Program-made: the position numbers and the translations under genes
The notes under the pieces: model-generated
Database searches by the model: none
What the model was told of the DNA's origin: nothing
The model's input: the letters and a program-made list of their open reading frames with translations, nothing else
Assembly (NCBI RefSeq): GCF_016758175.1
Contig: NZ_QYAB01000001.1
Span: 673,256-737,255, forward strand
Reading direction: 5' to 3'
Source: Leucobacter zeae
Lineage (GTDB): Bacteria; Actinomycetota; Actinomycetes; Actinomycetales; Microbacteriaceae
DNA: 64,000 nucleotides
Part shown: in pieces, positions 27,740 through 38,892 of the stretch
Layout: the number at the start of each line of letters is the position of its first letter
Numbering within the stretch: the first letter of the stretch is position 1

Positions 27740-28717
27740 ATGACGACGATCATCGAGGAACGCGCGAGCGACGTCCCGCGCGCAGCGGCGAGTCCGCATG
27801 CGCGGCGCCGCTGGCGTTTCCCCCGCGCCGCATTCCTCGTCTCGGCGCTCGCGCTCGTCGGCCTCCTGGTGGTGCTCTACCCGAGCGTCGCCGCCTGGTT
27901 CAGCCAGTACCGGCAGTCGCAGCTCATCGTCTCGGTCACCGGAGGGGAACACGCGGTCGATGCTCCGGAGCTGGCGGCGGAAGTGGAGCGCGCCAGGGAG
28001 TACAACAGCCGACTCGTCGGCGGCGCCCTGCTCGAGGCGAACGCGAACAAGCCGTCCGCGGACTCCTCGGCGGCTGCCGGAGCGGAGTACGACGGTCTCC
28101 TCAGAGCGTCGAACTCCGGCGTCATGGGGCGCCTGCGGATCCCCGCGATCGACGTCGACCTGCCGATCTACCACGGCACGTCCGACGCCACCCTGGCCAA
28201 GGGCGTCGGCCATCTCGAAGGCACCTCGCTGCCCGTCGGGGGCGAATCGCAGAGATCGGTGCTGACCGCCCACCGCGGGCTCCCCGAGGCGACGCTCTTC
28301 GACCACCTCGACCGGGTCGAGCGGGACGACACCTTCACGATCGAGGTCTTCGGCGAGGTCCTGACCTACCGTGTGACCGAGACGCGGGTCATCGACCCCG
28401 AGGACACGGACACGCTCCGGGTCGCGGCGGGCGAGGACCTGGTCACCCTCGTCACGTGCACGCCGCTCGGCATCAACACCCACCGCATCCTGGTGACGGG
28501 TGAGCGCATCACCCCGACCCCTGCCGCCGATCTCGACCGGGCCGGCCGAGCGCCCGAGATCCCCGGGTTCCCCTGGTGGGCGGTCGGAATCGGCGGATCG
28601 CTGCTCCTCCTCGGCGGCTACGTCTGGAGAGCCGGCAGGCCTGCGCCGCTCCGGGAGCCGGAGCGCGGCGGGAGCGGCGGCGGCGACCCGCAGCCCGATC
28701 CCGAGACGGATCCCTGA
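27740..28717 (+). CDS. Class C (pilin-polymerising) sortase (pilus operon 1)
   Basis: 325 aa from ATG 27740, preceded by GGAGGGGGAGG. N-terminal helix about 30-50, catalytic domain with His178 (LTAHRG), Cys240 (LVTCTPLGINTHR) and Arg249, and a C-terminal helix (AVGIGGSLLLLGGYVW) that marks class C. It should join pilin Lys186 to the LPLTG threonine of the next subunit. The segment where Gram-positive class C enzymes often carry a DPF/W lid reads NANKPSADSS, so the usual lid triad is absent. The catalytic domain is very similar to the second sortase at 55780. Confidence 0.94.
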   Translation: MTTIIEERASDVPRAAASPHARRRWRFPRAAFLVSALALVGLLVVLYPSVAAWFSQYRQSQLIVSVTGGEHAVDAPELAAEVERAREYNSRLVGGALLEANANKPSADSSAAAGAEYDGLLRASNSGVMGRLRIPAIDVDLPIYHGTSDATLAKGVGHLEGTSLPVGGESQRSVLTAHRGLPEATLFDHLDRVERDDTFTIEVFGEVLTYRVTETRVIDPEDTDTLRVAAGEDLVTLVTCTPLGINTHRILVTGERITPTPAADLDRAGRAPEIPGFPWWAVGIGGSLLLLGGYVWRAGRPAPLREPERGGSGGGDPQPDPETDP

Positions 28718-28834
28718 AGCCACCGGGCGAGGATCGACGACTCACCCCCCTCCGTCTCCTCAGCCCGGTGAGATGCGAATCCCTCGTCCCGCAGCGGGCT
28801 GTGCCGCCGGGGCACCGGAGGGGTTCGCGAACAG

Positions 28835-28874
28835 CCGGACCCGGTCGTCTTCCCTAACGGGCGACCGGGTCCGG
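28835..28874. terminator. Bidirectional terminator between sortase and serC
   Basis: A 13-bp perfect stem (CCGGACCCGGTCG at 28835-28847 with 28862-28874) and 14-nt loop in the 250-bp gap between two convergent genes. Confidence 0.7.
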
Positions 28875-28967
28875 TCCTGCGCGCGCCCGGTCCAGCGTGC
28901 GCGCGACGGAGGCGCGCCGGATGCGGTGCCGTCGAACCCCCGCGCCCCGTTCCCGGGAGCGCGAGCG

Positions 28968-30170
<1,203 letters not shown>

Positions 30171-30171
30171 C

Positions 30172-30177
30172 TAAGCT
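30172..30177 (+). promoter_or_regulatory. -10 element of dtxR
   Basis: TAAGCT fits the -10 consensus and places the start near 30184, about 20 nt before ATG 30204. A GGAGAGGA ribosome site lies between. No DtxR-box is seen, so no autoregulation is evident. Confidence 0.5.
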
Positions 30178-30203
30178 GAAAGCCTTGCGCGGAGAGGACG
30201 GCG

Positions 30204-32343
<2,140 letters not shown>

Positions 32344-32450
32344 ACGTGACATTCTCGTGACCATCGGTTACTCTTGAACGGTCCTGACCGAAGCGGCCGC
32401 CTGTTCGTGGATTTGGTCGTAGTAGAACGCAGACGTAAGGCAGACATTTC

Positions 32451-33203
32451 GTGACTCAGAACCCCAGCAAAGCCATCGTGCTTTCCGGCAACGCCGCGAA
32501 GCCGACCTCTGCAAAGGCCAAGCGAATCGTGCAGATGGCGGGAGCCGCTGTCATCAGCATCGGCATGGTGAGCGTCTCCGCGCTCCCGTCCTACGCCTCG
32601 ACGCCTCTGGATTGGGCGAAGGAAGCCGAGACGAACCCCGCGCTCCAGCAGACGCTGATCACGGTCGACTCCGAGGAGACCGTGCTCCCGCTGGACGCGC
32701 CCGACGCCGAGGTGAGCTCCGAAGTGCTCGAGCAGGAGCGCAAGGCCAAGGCGGAGAAGGAAGCCGCTGCGCGTGCCGCTGCTCAGCAGCAGTCACAGCA
32801 GAAGCCGCAGTCCGACAGCGGGACGAAGACCTCGGCCCCCCGCACGAACGTTCCGGTCGGCAAGGGTGCGGAGGGTCTCGTCGCGGCTGCGCGCGCGCAG
32901 ATCGGCACGGCCCAGGACTGCACCGACCTTGTGCAGAACGCGCTCGCGGCGATCGGCATGACGACGCGTCGCGATGAGGGCGGCTACGACCTCGGCCCGA
33001 TGGACTTCGGCCGGTTCGGCACCGAGGTGGCTGCGAGCGACGTGCAGTTCGGCGACATCATGATGCGCGGCGGCCACGTCTCGATCTACACGGGCGACGG
33101 CACCAGCCACAGCGCCGTGCACGGCGGATTCGGCGGCAGCACCGTCGAGTCGATCTACGATGCGGATCCGAGCGGTTACTCGGTGATCATCCGCATTCCG
33201 TAA
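32451..33203 (+). CDS. Secreted NlpC/P60-like peptidoglycan hydrolase candidate
   Basis: 250 aa from GTG 32451. Residues 25-50 form a signal peptide (VQMAGAAVISIGMVSVSALP). A charged helical, Lys/Gln/Ala-rich segment (about 85-125) is followed by a C-terminal NlpC/P60-like domain: the Cys in AQDCTDLVQNALAAIGM and the His in FGDIMMRGGHVSIYTGDG are the candidate Cys-His pair. Canonical P60 has DCSGL; here it is DCTDL, so activity is likely but unproven. A TACTCT -10 at 32369-32374 gives a leader of about 70 nt. It would cut peptide stems in the cell wall. Confidence 0.82.
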   Translation: MTQNPSKAIVLSGNAAKPTSAKAKRIVQMAGAAVISIGMVSVSALPSYASTPLDWAKEAETNPALQQTLITVDSEETVLPLDAPDAEVSSEVLEQERKAKAEKEAAARAAAQQQSQQKPQSDSGTKTSAPRTNVPVGKGAEGLVAAARAQIGTAQDCTDLVQNALAAIGMTTRRDEGGYDLGPMDFGRFGTEVAASDVQFGDIMMRGGHVSIYTGDGTSHSAVHGGFGGSTVESIYDADPSGYSVIIRIP

Positions 33204-33219
33204 GCACGCGGTTCTTTCC

Positions 33220-33253
33220 GGGAGCGGGCGGGGTTTCGACCCCGCCCGCTCCC
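33220..33253 (+). terminator. Strong terminator after the NlpC/P60-like gene
   Basis: A 15-bp perfect GC-rich stem with a TTCG tetraloop (33220-33234 with 33239-33253), 16 nt past the stop. Confidence 0.9.
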
Positions 33254-33325
33254 GTGCGTTCGAGGGGGCATTGGCCGGCGCAGTCCCGTCCCGGCGCTCG
33301 TGGTCCCGGTGCTCGTGCACCGGCC

Positions 33326-33383
33326 CACTACTCACCCGTCGAGATGGCATCAGCCCCGATGCCATCTCGACGAGTGAGGAGTG
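33326..33383. repeat. Long imperfect palindrome (family B, second copy)
   Basis: The core 15-bp arms CGTCGAGATGGCATC (33337-33351) and their exact complement (33358-33372) extend through CTCAC/GTGAG and CACT/AGTG with two mismatches. It lies in the 332-bp gap between the NlpC-like gene and tRNA-Arg, which otherwise holds only the terminator. It is related to the element at 1719-1758. Confidence 0.8.
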
Positions 33384-33535
33384 GCTCGGTGAAGTCGCAG
33401 GGCGACGGGGACGGGGCCCGCACAGGTGTGATCCCGGCGCGGATGCGAGCAGACGTGGGCAAGACCCGATCTGCGGTGATTGCCGATGCGGCGACTCCCC
33501 GGGGAATCCTCGGGAATCGGGCGGTGAAGTCGAAG

Positions 33536-33608
33536 TGCCCTGGAGAGGAATCGAACCTCCGACACCCGCTTTAGGAGAGCGGTGCTCTATCCACTGAGCT
33601 ACCAAGGC
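33536..33608 (-). tRNA. tRNA-Arg (anticodon CCT)
   Basis: On the minus strand the cloverleaf runs from GCCTTGG (acceptor) through the D arm TAGCTCAGTGGATAGAGC, the anticodon loop CTCCTAA, and the T arm GGTTCGATTCC, to CCAGGGC plus discriminator A. The anticodon CCT reads AGG. CCA is not encoded. Confidence 0.93.
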
Positions 33609-33676
33609 CGGTCGGTGCCCGCAGTCGCCCGCGGGTCGCGCCGAGAGACGAGTCTAGCAGCCGCAGGGGGCGGTGT

Positions 33677-34249
33677 TCAGTTCGCCCCTGCCGGCGGATC
33701 GGCGAGGAGCTCGACCCGGTCCGCAAGGAAGTCCGCGAGCGTCGGTGCGCCGGCGAGCGGTGCACCCGCGCGCCACCGCACGCGCAGTTCGCCCGAGGCG
33801 AAGCCCACCGGGCCGTCCGGGTCGAGCGCTCCGATGCCCTCCGCGGTCAGCTCGATCGGCGTCGCGTCGTAGTTCACGGGCGTGCCGACCGGGTAGCCGC
33901 CGCGCAGCGCGGCCGCAGCGATCTCCCGGCGCTCCTCGCGCGAGTTCGACTGGTAGCCGGGCCTGCCGCGCTCGGCCGCCCGCGTCGCGCGCCCGGCGGC
34001 GAAGAGGCGCGGGCCCGACGGCGCAGCACCGGCAGCGTCGGGCGCCGCCAGCAGGAGGGGCCCGATCCGCCAGACCTCGCCGGCCGGCCGCATCGTCGCG
34101 GGTCGCGTCCGCAGGAACGCCCGCCTCGGGGGGACGTACTCCGCGAGGGTCTCGGGGGCGACGCCCGCGTCCGCGAGCCGCTCGGCGGCAGCGGCGCAGG
34201 CCCGGATCGCGCGATCCAGCGCCGCGTCACGCTCGTCTTCCGCCTCCAC
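33677..34249 (-). CDS. Conserved actinobacterial protein of unknown function
   Basis: 190 aa. GTG 34249 is preferred because TACACT (34256-34261) lies 6 nt upstream, the usual leaderless arrangement; ATG 34297 would lie upstream of that -10. The conserved-looking stretches are RRAFLRTRPATMRPAGEVWR, GRATRAAERGRPGYQSNSRE and YPVGTPVNYDATPIELTAEG. Similar proteins are sometimes named glutaminase in databases, but I see no glutaminase motif. No signal peptide or membrane helix. Divergent from the CYTH gene with a shared 67-bp promoter region. Confidence 0.75.
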   Translation of the reverse strand: MEAEDERDAALDRAIRACAAAAERLADAGVAPETLAEYVPPRRAFLRTRPATMRPAGEVWRIGPLLLAAPDAAGAAPSGPRLFAAGRATRAAERGRPGYQSNSREERREIAAAALRGGYPVGTPVNYDATPIELTAEGIGALDPDGPVGFASGELRVRWRAGAPLAGAPTLADFLADRVELLADPPAGAN

Positions 34250-34255
34250 CCGGCC

Positions 34256-34310
34256 AGTGTACCGAGCCCCGTCCGTCGCGCCGTCGGCCGATGCCATGAC
34301 GCCGTAGGCT
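34256..34310. promoter_or_regulatory. Divergent leaderless promoters
   Basis: The minus-strand -10 TACACT (34256-34261) is 6 nt from GTG 34249. The plus-strand -10 TAGGCT (34305-34310) is 6 nt from ATG 34317. Neither gene has a convincing ribosome site, so both transcripts probably start at or next to the start codon. Confidence 0.65.
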
Positions 34311-34316
34311 GGTGCC

Positions 34317-35039
34317 ATGACGCAGCAGCAGGGAGTCGAGGCCCTCGAGATCGAGCGCAAGTACGAGGTGCCTGCGGGTGGGGAGCTGCCCGGCGGCGCG
34401 GCGTTCGCGCGGGTCGGGCTCGCGGCCGACGAGCCGGTCGTGCACCGCCTCGAGGCCGAGTACTTCGATACGGCGGACGGATCCCTCGCCCGCGCGGGCC
34501 TCGCGATGCGCGTGCGGCGCGGGGGAAAGGATGCGGGCTGGCACCTCAAGCACCGGCGCACCGAGGGCGTCCGCGAACTCATGTGGCCTGCTGGCGAGCG
34601 AATCCCCGACGAGCTCGTCGCGGCGGCAGCCGCGGGAGCGGGAATCGCGATCGGGGCCGCCGACCTCCGGGTGATCGCCCGGATGCGGACGGAGCGCACC
34701 GTCGTGATGCTCCGCGCCGGTGATGGTGCCGCGGTCGTCGAGCTGGCCGACGACCGCGTGCGCGCCGAGGATCGCAGTACCGACCCCGAGGTGCGGCGCG
34801 CCTGGCGGGAGTGGGAGGCCGAGCTCATGCCGGAAGCGGGGGTCGAGCTGCTCGACGTCGTGGAGCCGATCCTGCTGGCCGCGGGAGCCGTGCCGTCGCT
34901 CAGCCCGGCGAAGATCGCGCGCGCGACCGGCCGGCTCGTCGGGCTGGCGCGGAGCCGGGGCGCGAGCGACGCGGAGCTCGCCGCGCTCGAGGCGCTCGAC
35001 GCGTCCGATCAGGAGGCTGCGCGTAGGCTGGAGGCATGA
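34317..35039 (+). CDS. CYTH-domain triphosphatase
   Basis: 240 aa with the N-terminal CYTH signature ExExK (EIERKY) and following charged tunnel strands (VHRLEAEYFDTADGSLARAG; LAMRVRRGGKDAGWHLKHRR). The family hydrolyses inorganic triphosphate or related triphosphate compounds using Mg. A CHAD domain is absent; the C-terminus is helical. Leaderless start at ATG 34317. Its end overlaps the next ORF by the ATGA junction. Confidence 0.88.
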   Translation: MTQQQGVEALEIERKYEVPAGGELPGGAAFARVGLAADEPVVHRLEAEYFDTADGSLARAGLAMRVRRGGKDAGWHLKHRRTEGVRELMWPAGERIPDELVAAAAAGAGIAIGAADLRVIARMRTERTVVMLRAGDGAAVVELADDRVRAEDRSTDPEVRRAWREWEAELMPEAGVELLDVVEPILLAAGAVPSLSPAKIARATGRLVGLARSRGASDAELAALEALDASDQEAARRLEA

Positions 35040-35263
35040 GCGCGAAGCGGAACGGGCAGGGCCAGGGCGGTGCGGGCGGCCGGGGGAAGAAGCCGAACGA
35101 GCCCACGCCCGAGGCGCGGCGCAAGCAGATCTTCGTGGGCCTCGCCATGGGCGCGGTGATGGGCATCGTGCTCGGTGCGCTCACTCAGTTCTGGCTGTGG
35201 CTCCCGGCGGGCCTCGCCTTCGGTCTCGCGGTCGGCGCCATCATGAAGCCGCCGGCCGAGTAG
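35036..35263 (+). CDS. Small membrane protein overlapping the CYTH gene
   Basis: 75 aa. A basic, Gly-rich N-terminus (about 30 aa) precedes two hydrophobic helices (IFVGLAMGAVMGIVLGALTQ and LWLPAGLAFGLAVGAIM). The ATG overlaps the CYTH stop codon (ATGA), so it is translationally coupled. Function unknown. Confidence 0.78.
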   Translation: MSAKRNGQGQGGAGGRGKKPNEPTPEARRKQIFVGLAMGAVMGIVLGALTQFWLWLPAGLAFGLAVGAIMKPPAE

Positions 35264-35380
35264 GTGCCCGTGGCGCCGGTCGCGCGCACTTCCCGGGTTG
35301 AGTCATCGTCATTGTCATTCCCGTTTACATTCCTCAGCGAGTGTGCGAGGATCGAGGCGGACATCGAAGACGAGGACCCC

Positions 35381-36802
35381 ATGCACCCCACCATTTTTGA
35401 AACCCACCGCCCGGCCGCGAAGATCGTCGACGACTCGCTCGCGGACACGAAGCTCGAGTGCTTCTGGATCGACGACGTCGCCGGAACGGCCGCGCGCTAC
35501 CCGGCGCTTCCGGGCGATCTCCGTGTGGACGACGCCGTCGTCGGAGGCGGCTTCGCCGGGCTCTGGACCGCGATCAAGCTGAAGACCGAGCACCCCGAGC
35601 GCCGCGTCGCGCTGGTGGAGGCGAAGCGGGTGGGCTGGGCGGCCTCCGGCCGCAACGGCGGATTCTGCGAGGCGAGCATCACCCACGGCGAGCCCAACGC
35701 GGAGTCCCGCTGGCCCGACGAGGTGGGCACGCTCCGTCGACTCGGTTACGAGAACCTCGACGCCATCGAGCGCTTCATCGAGGCGCACGGCCTCGACGTC
35801 GAGTTCGAGCGCACCGGCCAGCTCTCCGTCGCGAACAACGCCCACCAGGTCGAGTGGCTCGGCGAGAGCGACGACCCCGACGTCGTCACCCTCGACGCCG
35901 AGCAGGTGCAGGCGCGGATCAAGTCCCCCACGTTCCTCGGGGGCGACTTCTCGCCGCGCGAGAACGCGAACGTGCACCCCGCGAAGCTCGCCGCGGAGCT
36001 CGCGCGGCACGCATCCGAGATCGGCGTCGAGATCTTCGAGGAGACGCCGGTCGCCGACCTCAACGGCTCGGGGGATGCCCCGATCCGACTCACGACCGGT
36101 CGCGGGGTCGTAACGGCCGAGCGCGTGGCGCTCTGCACCAACGTGTTCCCGTCGCTGCTCAAGCGCTACCGCCTGCACACGATCCCGGTGTACGACTACG
36201 TGCTCATGACGGAGCCGCTGACCGACGAGCAGCTGGCGTCGATCGGGTGGGAGGGCCGCGAGGGCCTCGCCGACATGGCGAACCAGTTCCACTACTCGCG
36301 CCTCACGAAGGACAACCGCATCCTCTGGGGCGGCTACGACGCCGTGTACCACGCGGGGGGCCGGATCAAGGCCGAGTACGAGGATCGTATGGAGAGCCAC
36401 CGCAAGCTCGCGAGCCACTTCTTCACCACCTTCCCGCAGCTCGCCGGCGTGAAGTTCACCCACCGCTGGGCCGGGGTCATCGACTCGAGCACCCGCTTCT
36501 GCGCCTTCTTCGGTCAGGCCCACGGCGGCCGCGTGCAGTACGTCGCGGGGTTCACCGGCCTCGGCGTCGGGGCGACGCACTTCGCCGCCGACGTGATGGT
36601 CGACCGTTTCGAGGGCCGCACGACCGAGCGCACGGAGCTCGAGATGGTGAAGCAGATGCCGCTGCCCTTCCCGCCCGAACCCGCTGCGGCGATCGGCGTG
36701 AACCTGTTCCGCTGGTCGTTCGACCGCGCCGACCACAACGGCGGCAAGCGGAACCTGTTCCTCAAGGTGATGGACGCCGTCGGCTTCGGGTTCGACTCCT
36801 GA
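35381..36802 (+). CDS. FAD-dependent amine oxidoreductase (DAO family, PuuB-like)
   Basis: 473 aa from ATG 35381, with GAGGAC just upstream. The FAD-binding Rossmann motif is VDDAVVGGGFAGLWTAIKLK; other DAO features are GWAASGRNGGFCE and the C-terminal FTGLGVGATHFAADVMVD. The central catalytic and substrate region includes FHYSRLTKDNRILWGGYDAV. The family oxidises amines, for example gamma-glutamylputrescine in PuuB. It is paired with a small cupin gene, a pairing seen in amine catabolic loci. The true substrate is unknown; the regulator and other Puu genes are not present here. Confidence 0.87.
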   Translation: MHPTIFETHRPAAKIVDDSLADTKLECFWIDDVAGTAARYPALPGDLRVDDAVVGGGFAGLWTAIKLKTEHPERRVALVEAKRVGWAASGRNGGFCEASITHGEPNAESRWPDEVGTLRRLGYENLDAIERFIEAHGLDVEFERTGQLSVANNAHQVEWLGESDDPDVVTLDAEQVQARIKSPTFLGGDFSPRENANVHPAKLAAELARHASEIGVEIFEETPVADLNGSGDAPIRLTTGRGVVTAERVALCTNVFPSLLKRYRLHTIPVYDYVLMTEPLTDEQLASIGWEGREGLADMANQFHYSRLTKDNRILWGGYDAVYHAGGRIKAEYEDRMESHRKLASHFFTTFPQLAGVKFTHRWAGVIDSSTRFCAFFGQAHGGRVQYVAGFTGLGVGATHFAADVMVDRFEGRTTERTELEMVKQMPLPFPPEPAAAIGVNLFRWSFDRADHNGGKRNLFLKVMDAVGFGFDS

Positions 36803-36836
36803 CCATGGCGACGAGCGAGAACGGGAAGAGAAGCGC

Positions 36837-37208
36837 ATGAGCGAGTACCTGCTGCCGGAAGGCGCGAACGCCGCAGTGCGCGGCCGCGAGACCGCGGTCG
36901 CGTTGGAGGCCGTCGCCGAGGACGACGTCGTGTCGGGCGATCCCGCCCAGGGCATCGTCGAGCTCGGCGCGATCGGGGGAGCCGAGGCCGGGATCTGGGA
37001 GCTGCGCGGCGGCGTGGTGACCGACACCGAGGTCGACGAGCTCTTCATCGTGCTGTCGGGCGGCGCATCGATCGAGCTGCTGGACGGGCCGGAAGCGGGG
37101 ACGACGGTCGTCGTCGGCCCGGGCGACGTGATGCGGCTCGTCGGCGGCACCCGCACCCGGTGGACCGTCGAGGATCACATCCGCAAGGTCTACATCGCCG
37201 CGGAGTAG
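36837..37208 (+). CDS. Small cupin-domain protein (DUF861/EutQ-like)
   Basis: 123 aa, a single-domain cupin: AGIWELRGGVVTDTEVDELF, IVLSGGASIELLDGPEAGTT, VVGPGDVMRLVGGTRTRWTV. It follows the FAD oxidase by 34 bp on the same strand. The metal-ligand histidines of canonical cupins are largely missing, so it may be a binding or isomerase-type cupin. Start ATG 36837 has GGGAAGAGAAGCGC upstream. Confidence 0.82.
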   Translation: MSEYLLPEGANAAVRGRETAVALEAVAEDDVVSGDPAQGIVELGAIGGAEAGIWELRGGVVTDTEVDELFIVLSGGASIELLDGPEAGTTVVVGPGDVMRLVGGTRTRWTVEDHIRKVYIAAE

Positions 37209-37216
37209 GGCCGGGT

Positions 37217-37353
37217 GGATCCTGCGACTCCTTCGTCGCGCAGGATGACGGGGGACCGCTGTCGCGCAGGATGACGGGAAGTGCCGTCGCGCAGGATGAC
37301 GGGAAGCGCCGTTCTCCCGTCATCCTGCGCGAGCGGAGCGAGTCGCAGGATCC
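37217..37353. repeat. Composite repeat element, family C (inverted ends with internal direct repeats)
   Basis: The left end (37217-37252) begins GGATCCTGCGACTC and the right end (37316-37353) ends in its complement GAGTCGCAGGATCC. Between are further direct copies of GTCGCGCAGGATGACGGG at 37235, 37261 and 37286, spaced 25-26 bp. A related copy is at 42880-42953. This kind of palindromic intergenic repeat is widespread in bacteria; its function is unclear. Confidence 0.85.
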
Positions 37354-37415
37354 CCGCCCGCTCACTATGATGTTCCCCGGTGCGGATGAGCCGGGCCATG
37401 ATCGAAGGAGCCCCG

Positions 37416-38810
37416 ATGGCGCTGCCCTGGAAGCTGCACGGCGACGGCAAGCATGTCGCCCAGACCGCGATCGTGCTTCCCGAGCAGCGCATGACCTGGC
37501 CGCGCACGATCGGCTTCGGCGCGCAGCACGTGGTCGCGATGTTCGGCGCGACCTTCCTGGTGCCGCTGCTGACGGGCTTCCCGCCGACGGCGACCCTCTT
37601 CTTCTCGGGTCTCGGCACGCTCCTCTTCCTCGTGCTGACGGGCAACCGCCTGCCGAGCTACCTCGGATCCTCGTTCGCGTTCCTCGCGCCGATCTGGGTC
37701 GCGACGGGCGTCGGGCCCGGCGCCGCTCCGACGGCCGACGGGCTCGCGCGGGCGTCGTTCGGAATCCTCGCGATGGGCGTGCTCATGGCCATCGTGGGCC
37801 TCGTCGTGCACCGCTTCGGGATCGGCTGGATCAACGCGCTCATGCCGCCCGTGGTGATGGGCGGCGTCGTCGCGCTCATCGGCTTCAACCTGGCGCCCGC
37901 GGTGAAGAACAACTGGCTCGGCAACCCGGCGGCGAACCCGGAGGTGAACCAGGGCCTGCACTCGACCGCGGCGCTCATCACGATCGCCTCGATCCTGCTC
38001 ATCACGGTGCTCTTCCGCGGGCTCATCGGCCGGCTCTCGATCGTGCTCGGCATGGTCGTCGGCTACGTCGCCGCGGCGCTCATGGGCATCGTCGACTTCT
38101 CCGGCGTCGCATCCGCGGCGTGGATCGGCCTGCCCGACTTCCACCTCCCGGGCAACCCGATCGCCGACCCCTCGCTGTGGGGCCTGCTGCCGTCGTTCCT
38201 CCCCGTCGTCCTGGTGCTCATCGCCGAGAACGTCGGGCACGTGAAGTCGGTCGGCCTGATGATCGATCGCGATCTCGACCCGGTGACGGGCCGCGCGCTG
38301 CTCGCGGACGGCGTCGCCACGGTGCTCGCCGGGTTCGGCGGCGGATCCGCGACGACGACCTACGGCGAGAACATCGGCGTCATGGCCGCGACGCGCGTCT
38401 ACTCCACCGCCGCGTACTGGGTCGCGGGATCCCTGGCCCTGCTGCTCGGCTTCTCGCCCAAGGTCGGCGCGCTCATCTTCTCGGTGCCCGCCGGGGTGCT
38501 CGGCGGCGTGACCGTCGCGCTCTACGGCCTCATCGGCCTCATCGGCGTGAAGATCTGGATCGACAACAAGGTCGATTTCTCGAAGCCCATCAACCAGTTC
38601 ACCGCGGCGGTGCCGCTCATCGTGGGCATCGCCGATTTCGGCCTCCAGCTCGGCTCGCCCGAGCACCCGATCGTGTTCAACGGCATCGCGCTCGGCACGA
38701 TCGCGGCCGTCGTGGTGTTCCACGCGATGAACGGGATCGCGAAGGCGCGCGGCGGCGAGATGCAGGTCGCCGATCCGGTCGTGACGGCCGGGGAGCGCTC
38801 CGCCGACTAG
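37416..38810 (+). CDS. Uracil/xanthine permease (NCS2 family)
   Basis: 464 aa with about 12-14 membrane segments. ATG 37416 follows AAGGAG at good spacing. Signature residues: GFGAQHVVAMFGATFLVPLL, AENVGHVKSVGLMIDRDLDP and GGGSATTTYGENIGVMAATR, the NCS2 substrate and proton sites. The AENVGH and TYGENIG motifs favour uracil specificity (UraA/PyrP-like). It is a proton symporter in the inner membrane. It stands alone between a repeat element and the giant helicase gene. Confidence 0.93.
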   Translation: MALPWKLHGDGKHVAQTAIVLPEQRMTWPRTIGFGAQHVVAMFGATFLVPLLTGFPPTATLFFSGLGTLLFLVLTGNRLPSYLGSSFAFLAPIWVATGVGPGAAPTADGLARASFGILAMGVLMAIVGLVVHRFGIGWINALMPPVVMGGVVALIGFNLAPAVKNNWLGNPAANPEVNQGLHSTAALITIASILLITVLFRGLIGRLSIVLGMVVGYVAAALMGIVDFSGVASAAWIGLPDFHLPGNPIADPSLWGLLPSFLPVVLVLIAENVGHVKSVGLMIDRDLDPVTGRALLADGVATVLAGFGGGSATTTYGENIGVMAATRVYSTAAYWVAGSLALLLGFSPKVGALIFSVPAGVLGGVTVALYGLIGLIGVKIWIDNKVDFSKPINQFTAAVPLIVGIADFGLQLGSPEHPIVFNGIALGTIAAVVVFHAMNGIAKARGGEMQVADPVVTAGERSAD

Positions 38811-38880
38811 CTCCAGCGGATCCCGCAGGCCGCGGCCAAGAAACACCGGCGCGATTGCGTCGATTCTCACCCGAACCGCT

Positions 38881-38886
38881 TAGGGT
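38881..38886 (+). promoter_or_regulatory. -10 element of a leaderless transcript (giant helicase-like gene)
   Basis: TAGGGT lies 6 nt before GTG 38893; no ribosome site is present. Confidence 0.5.
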
Positions 38887-38892
38887 GGCCGT

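Noticed and set aside
32375-32450. c-di-AMP (ydaO) riboswitch before the NlpC/P60-like gene
   Set aside because: Such genes often have one, but the leader is only about 70 nt and none of the conserved elements is recognisable.
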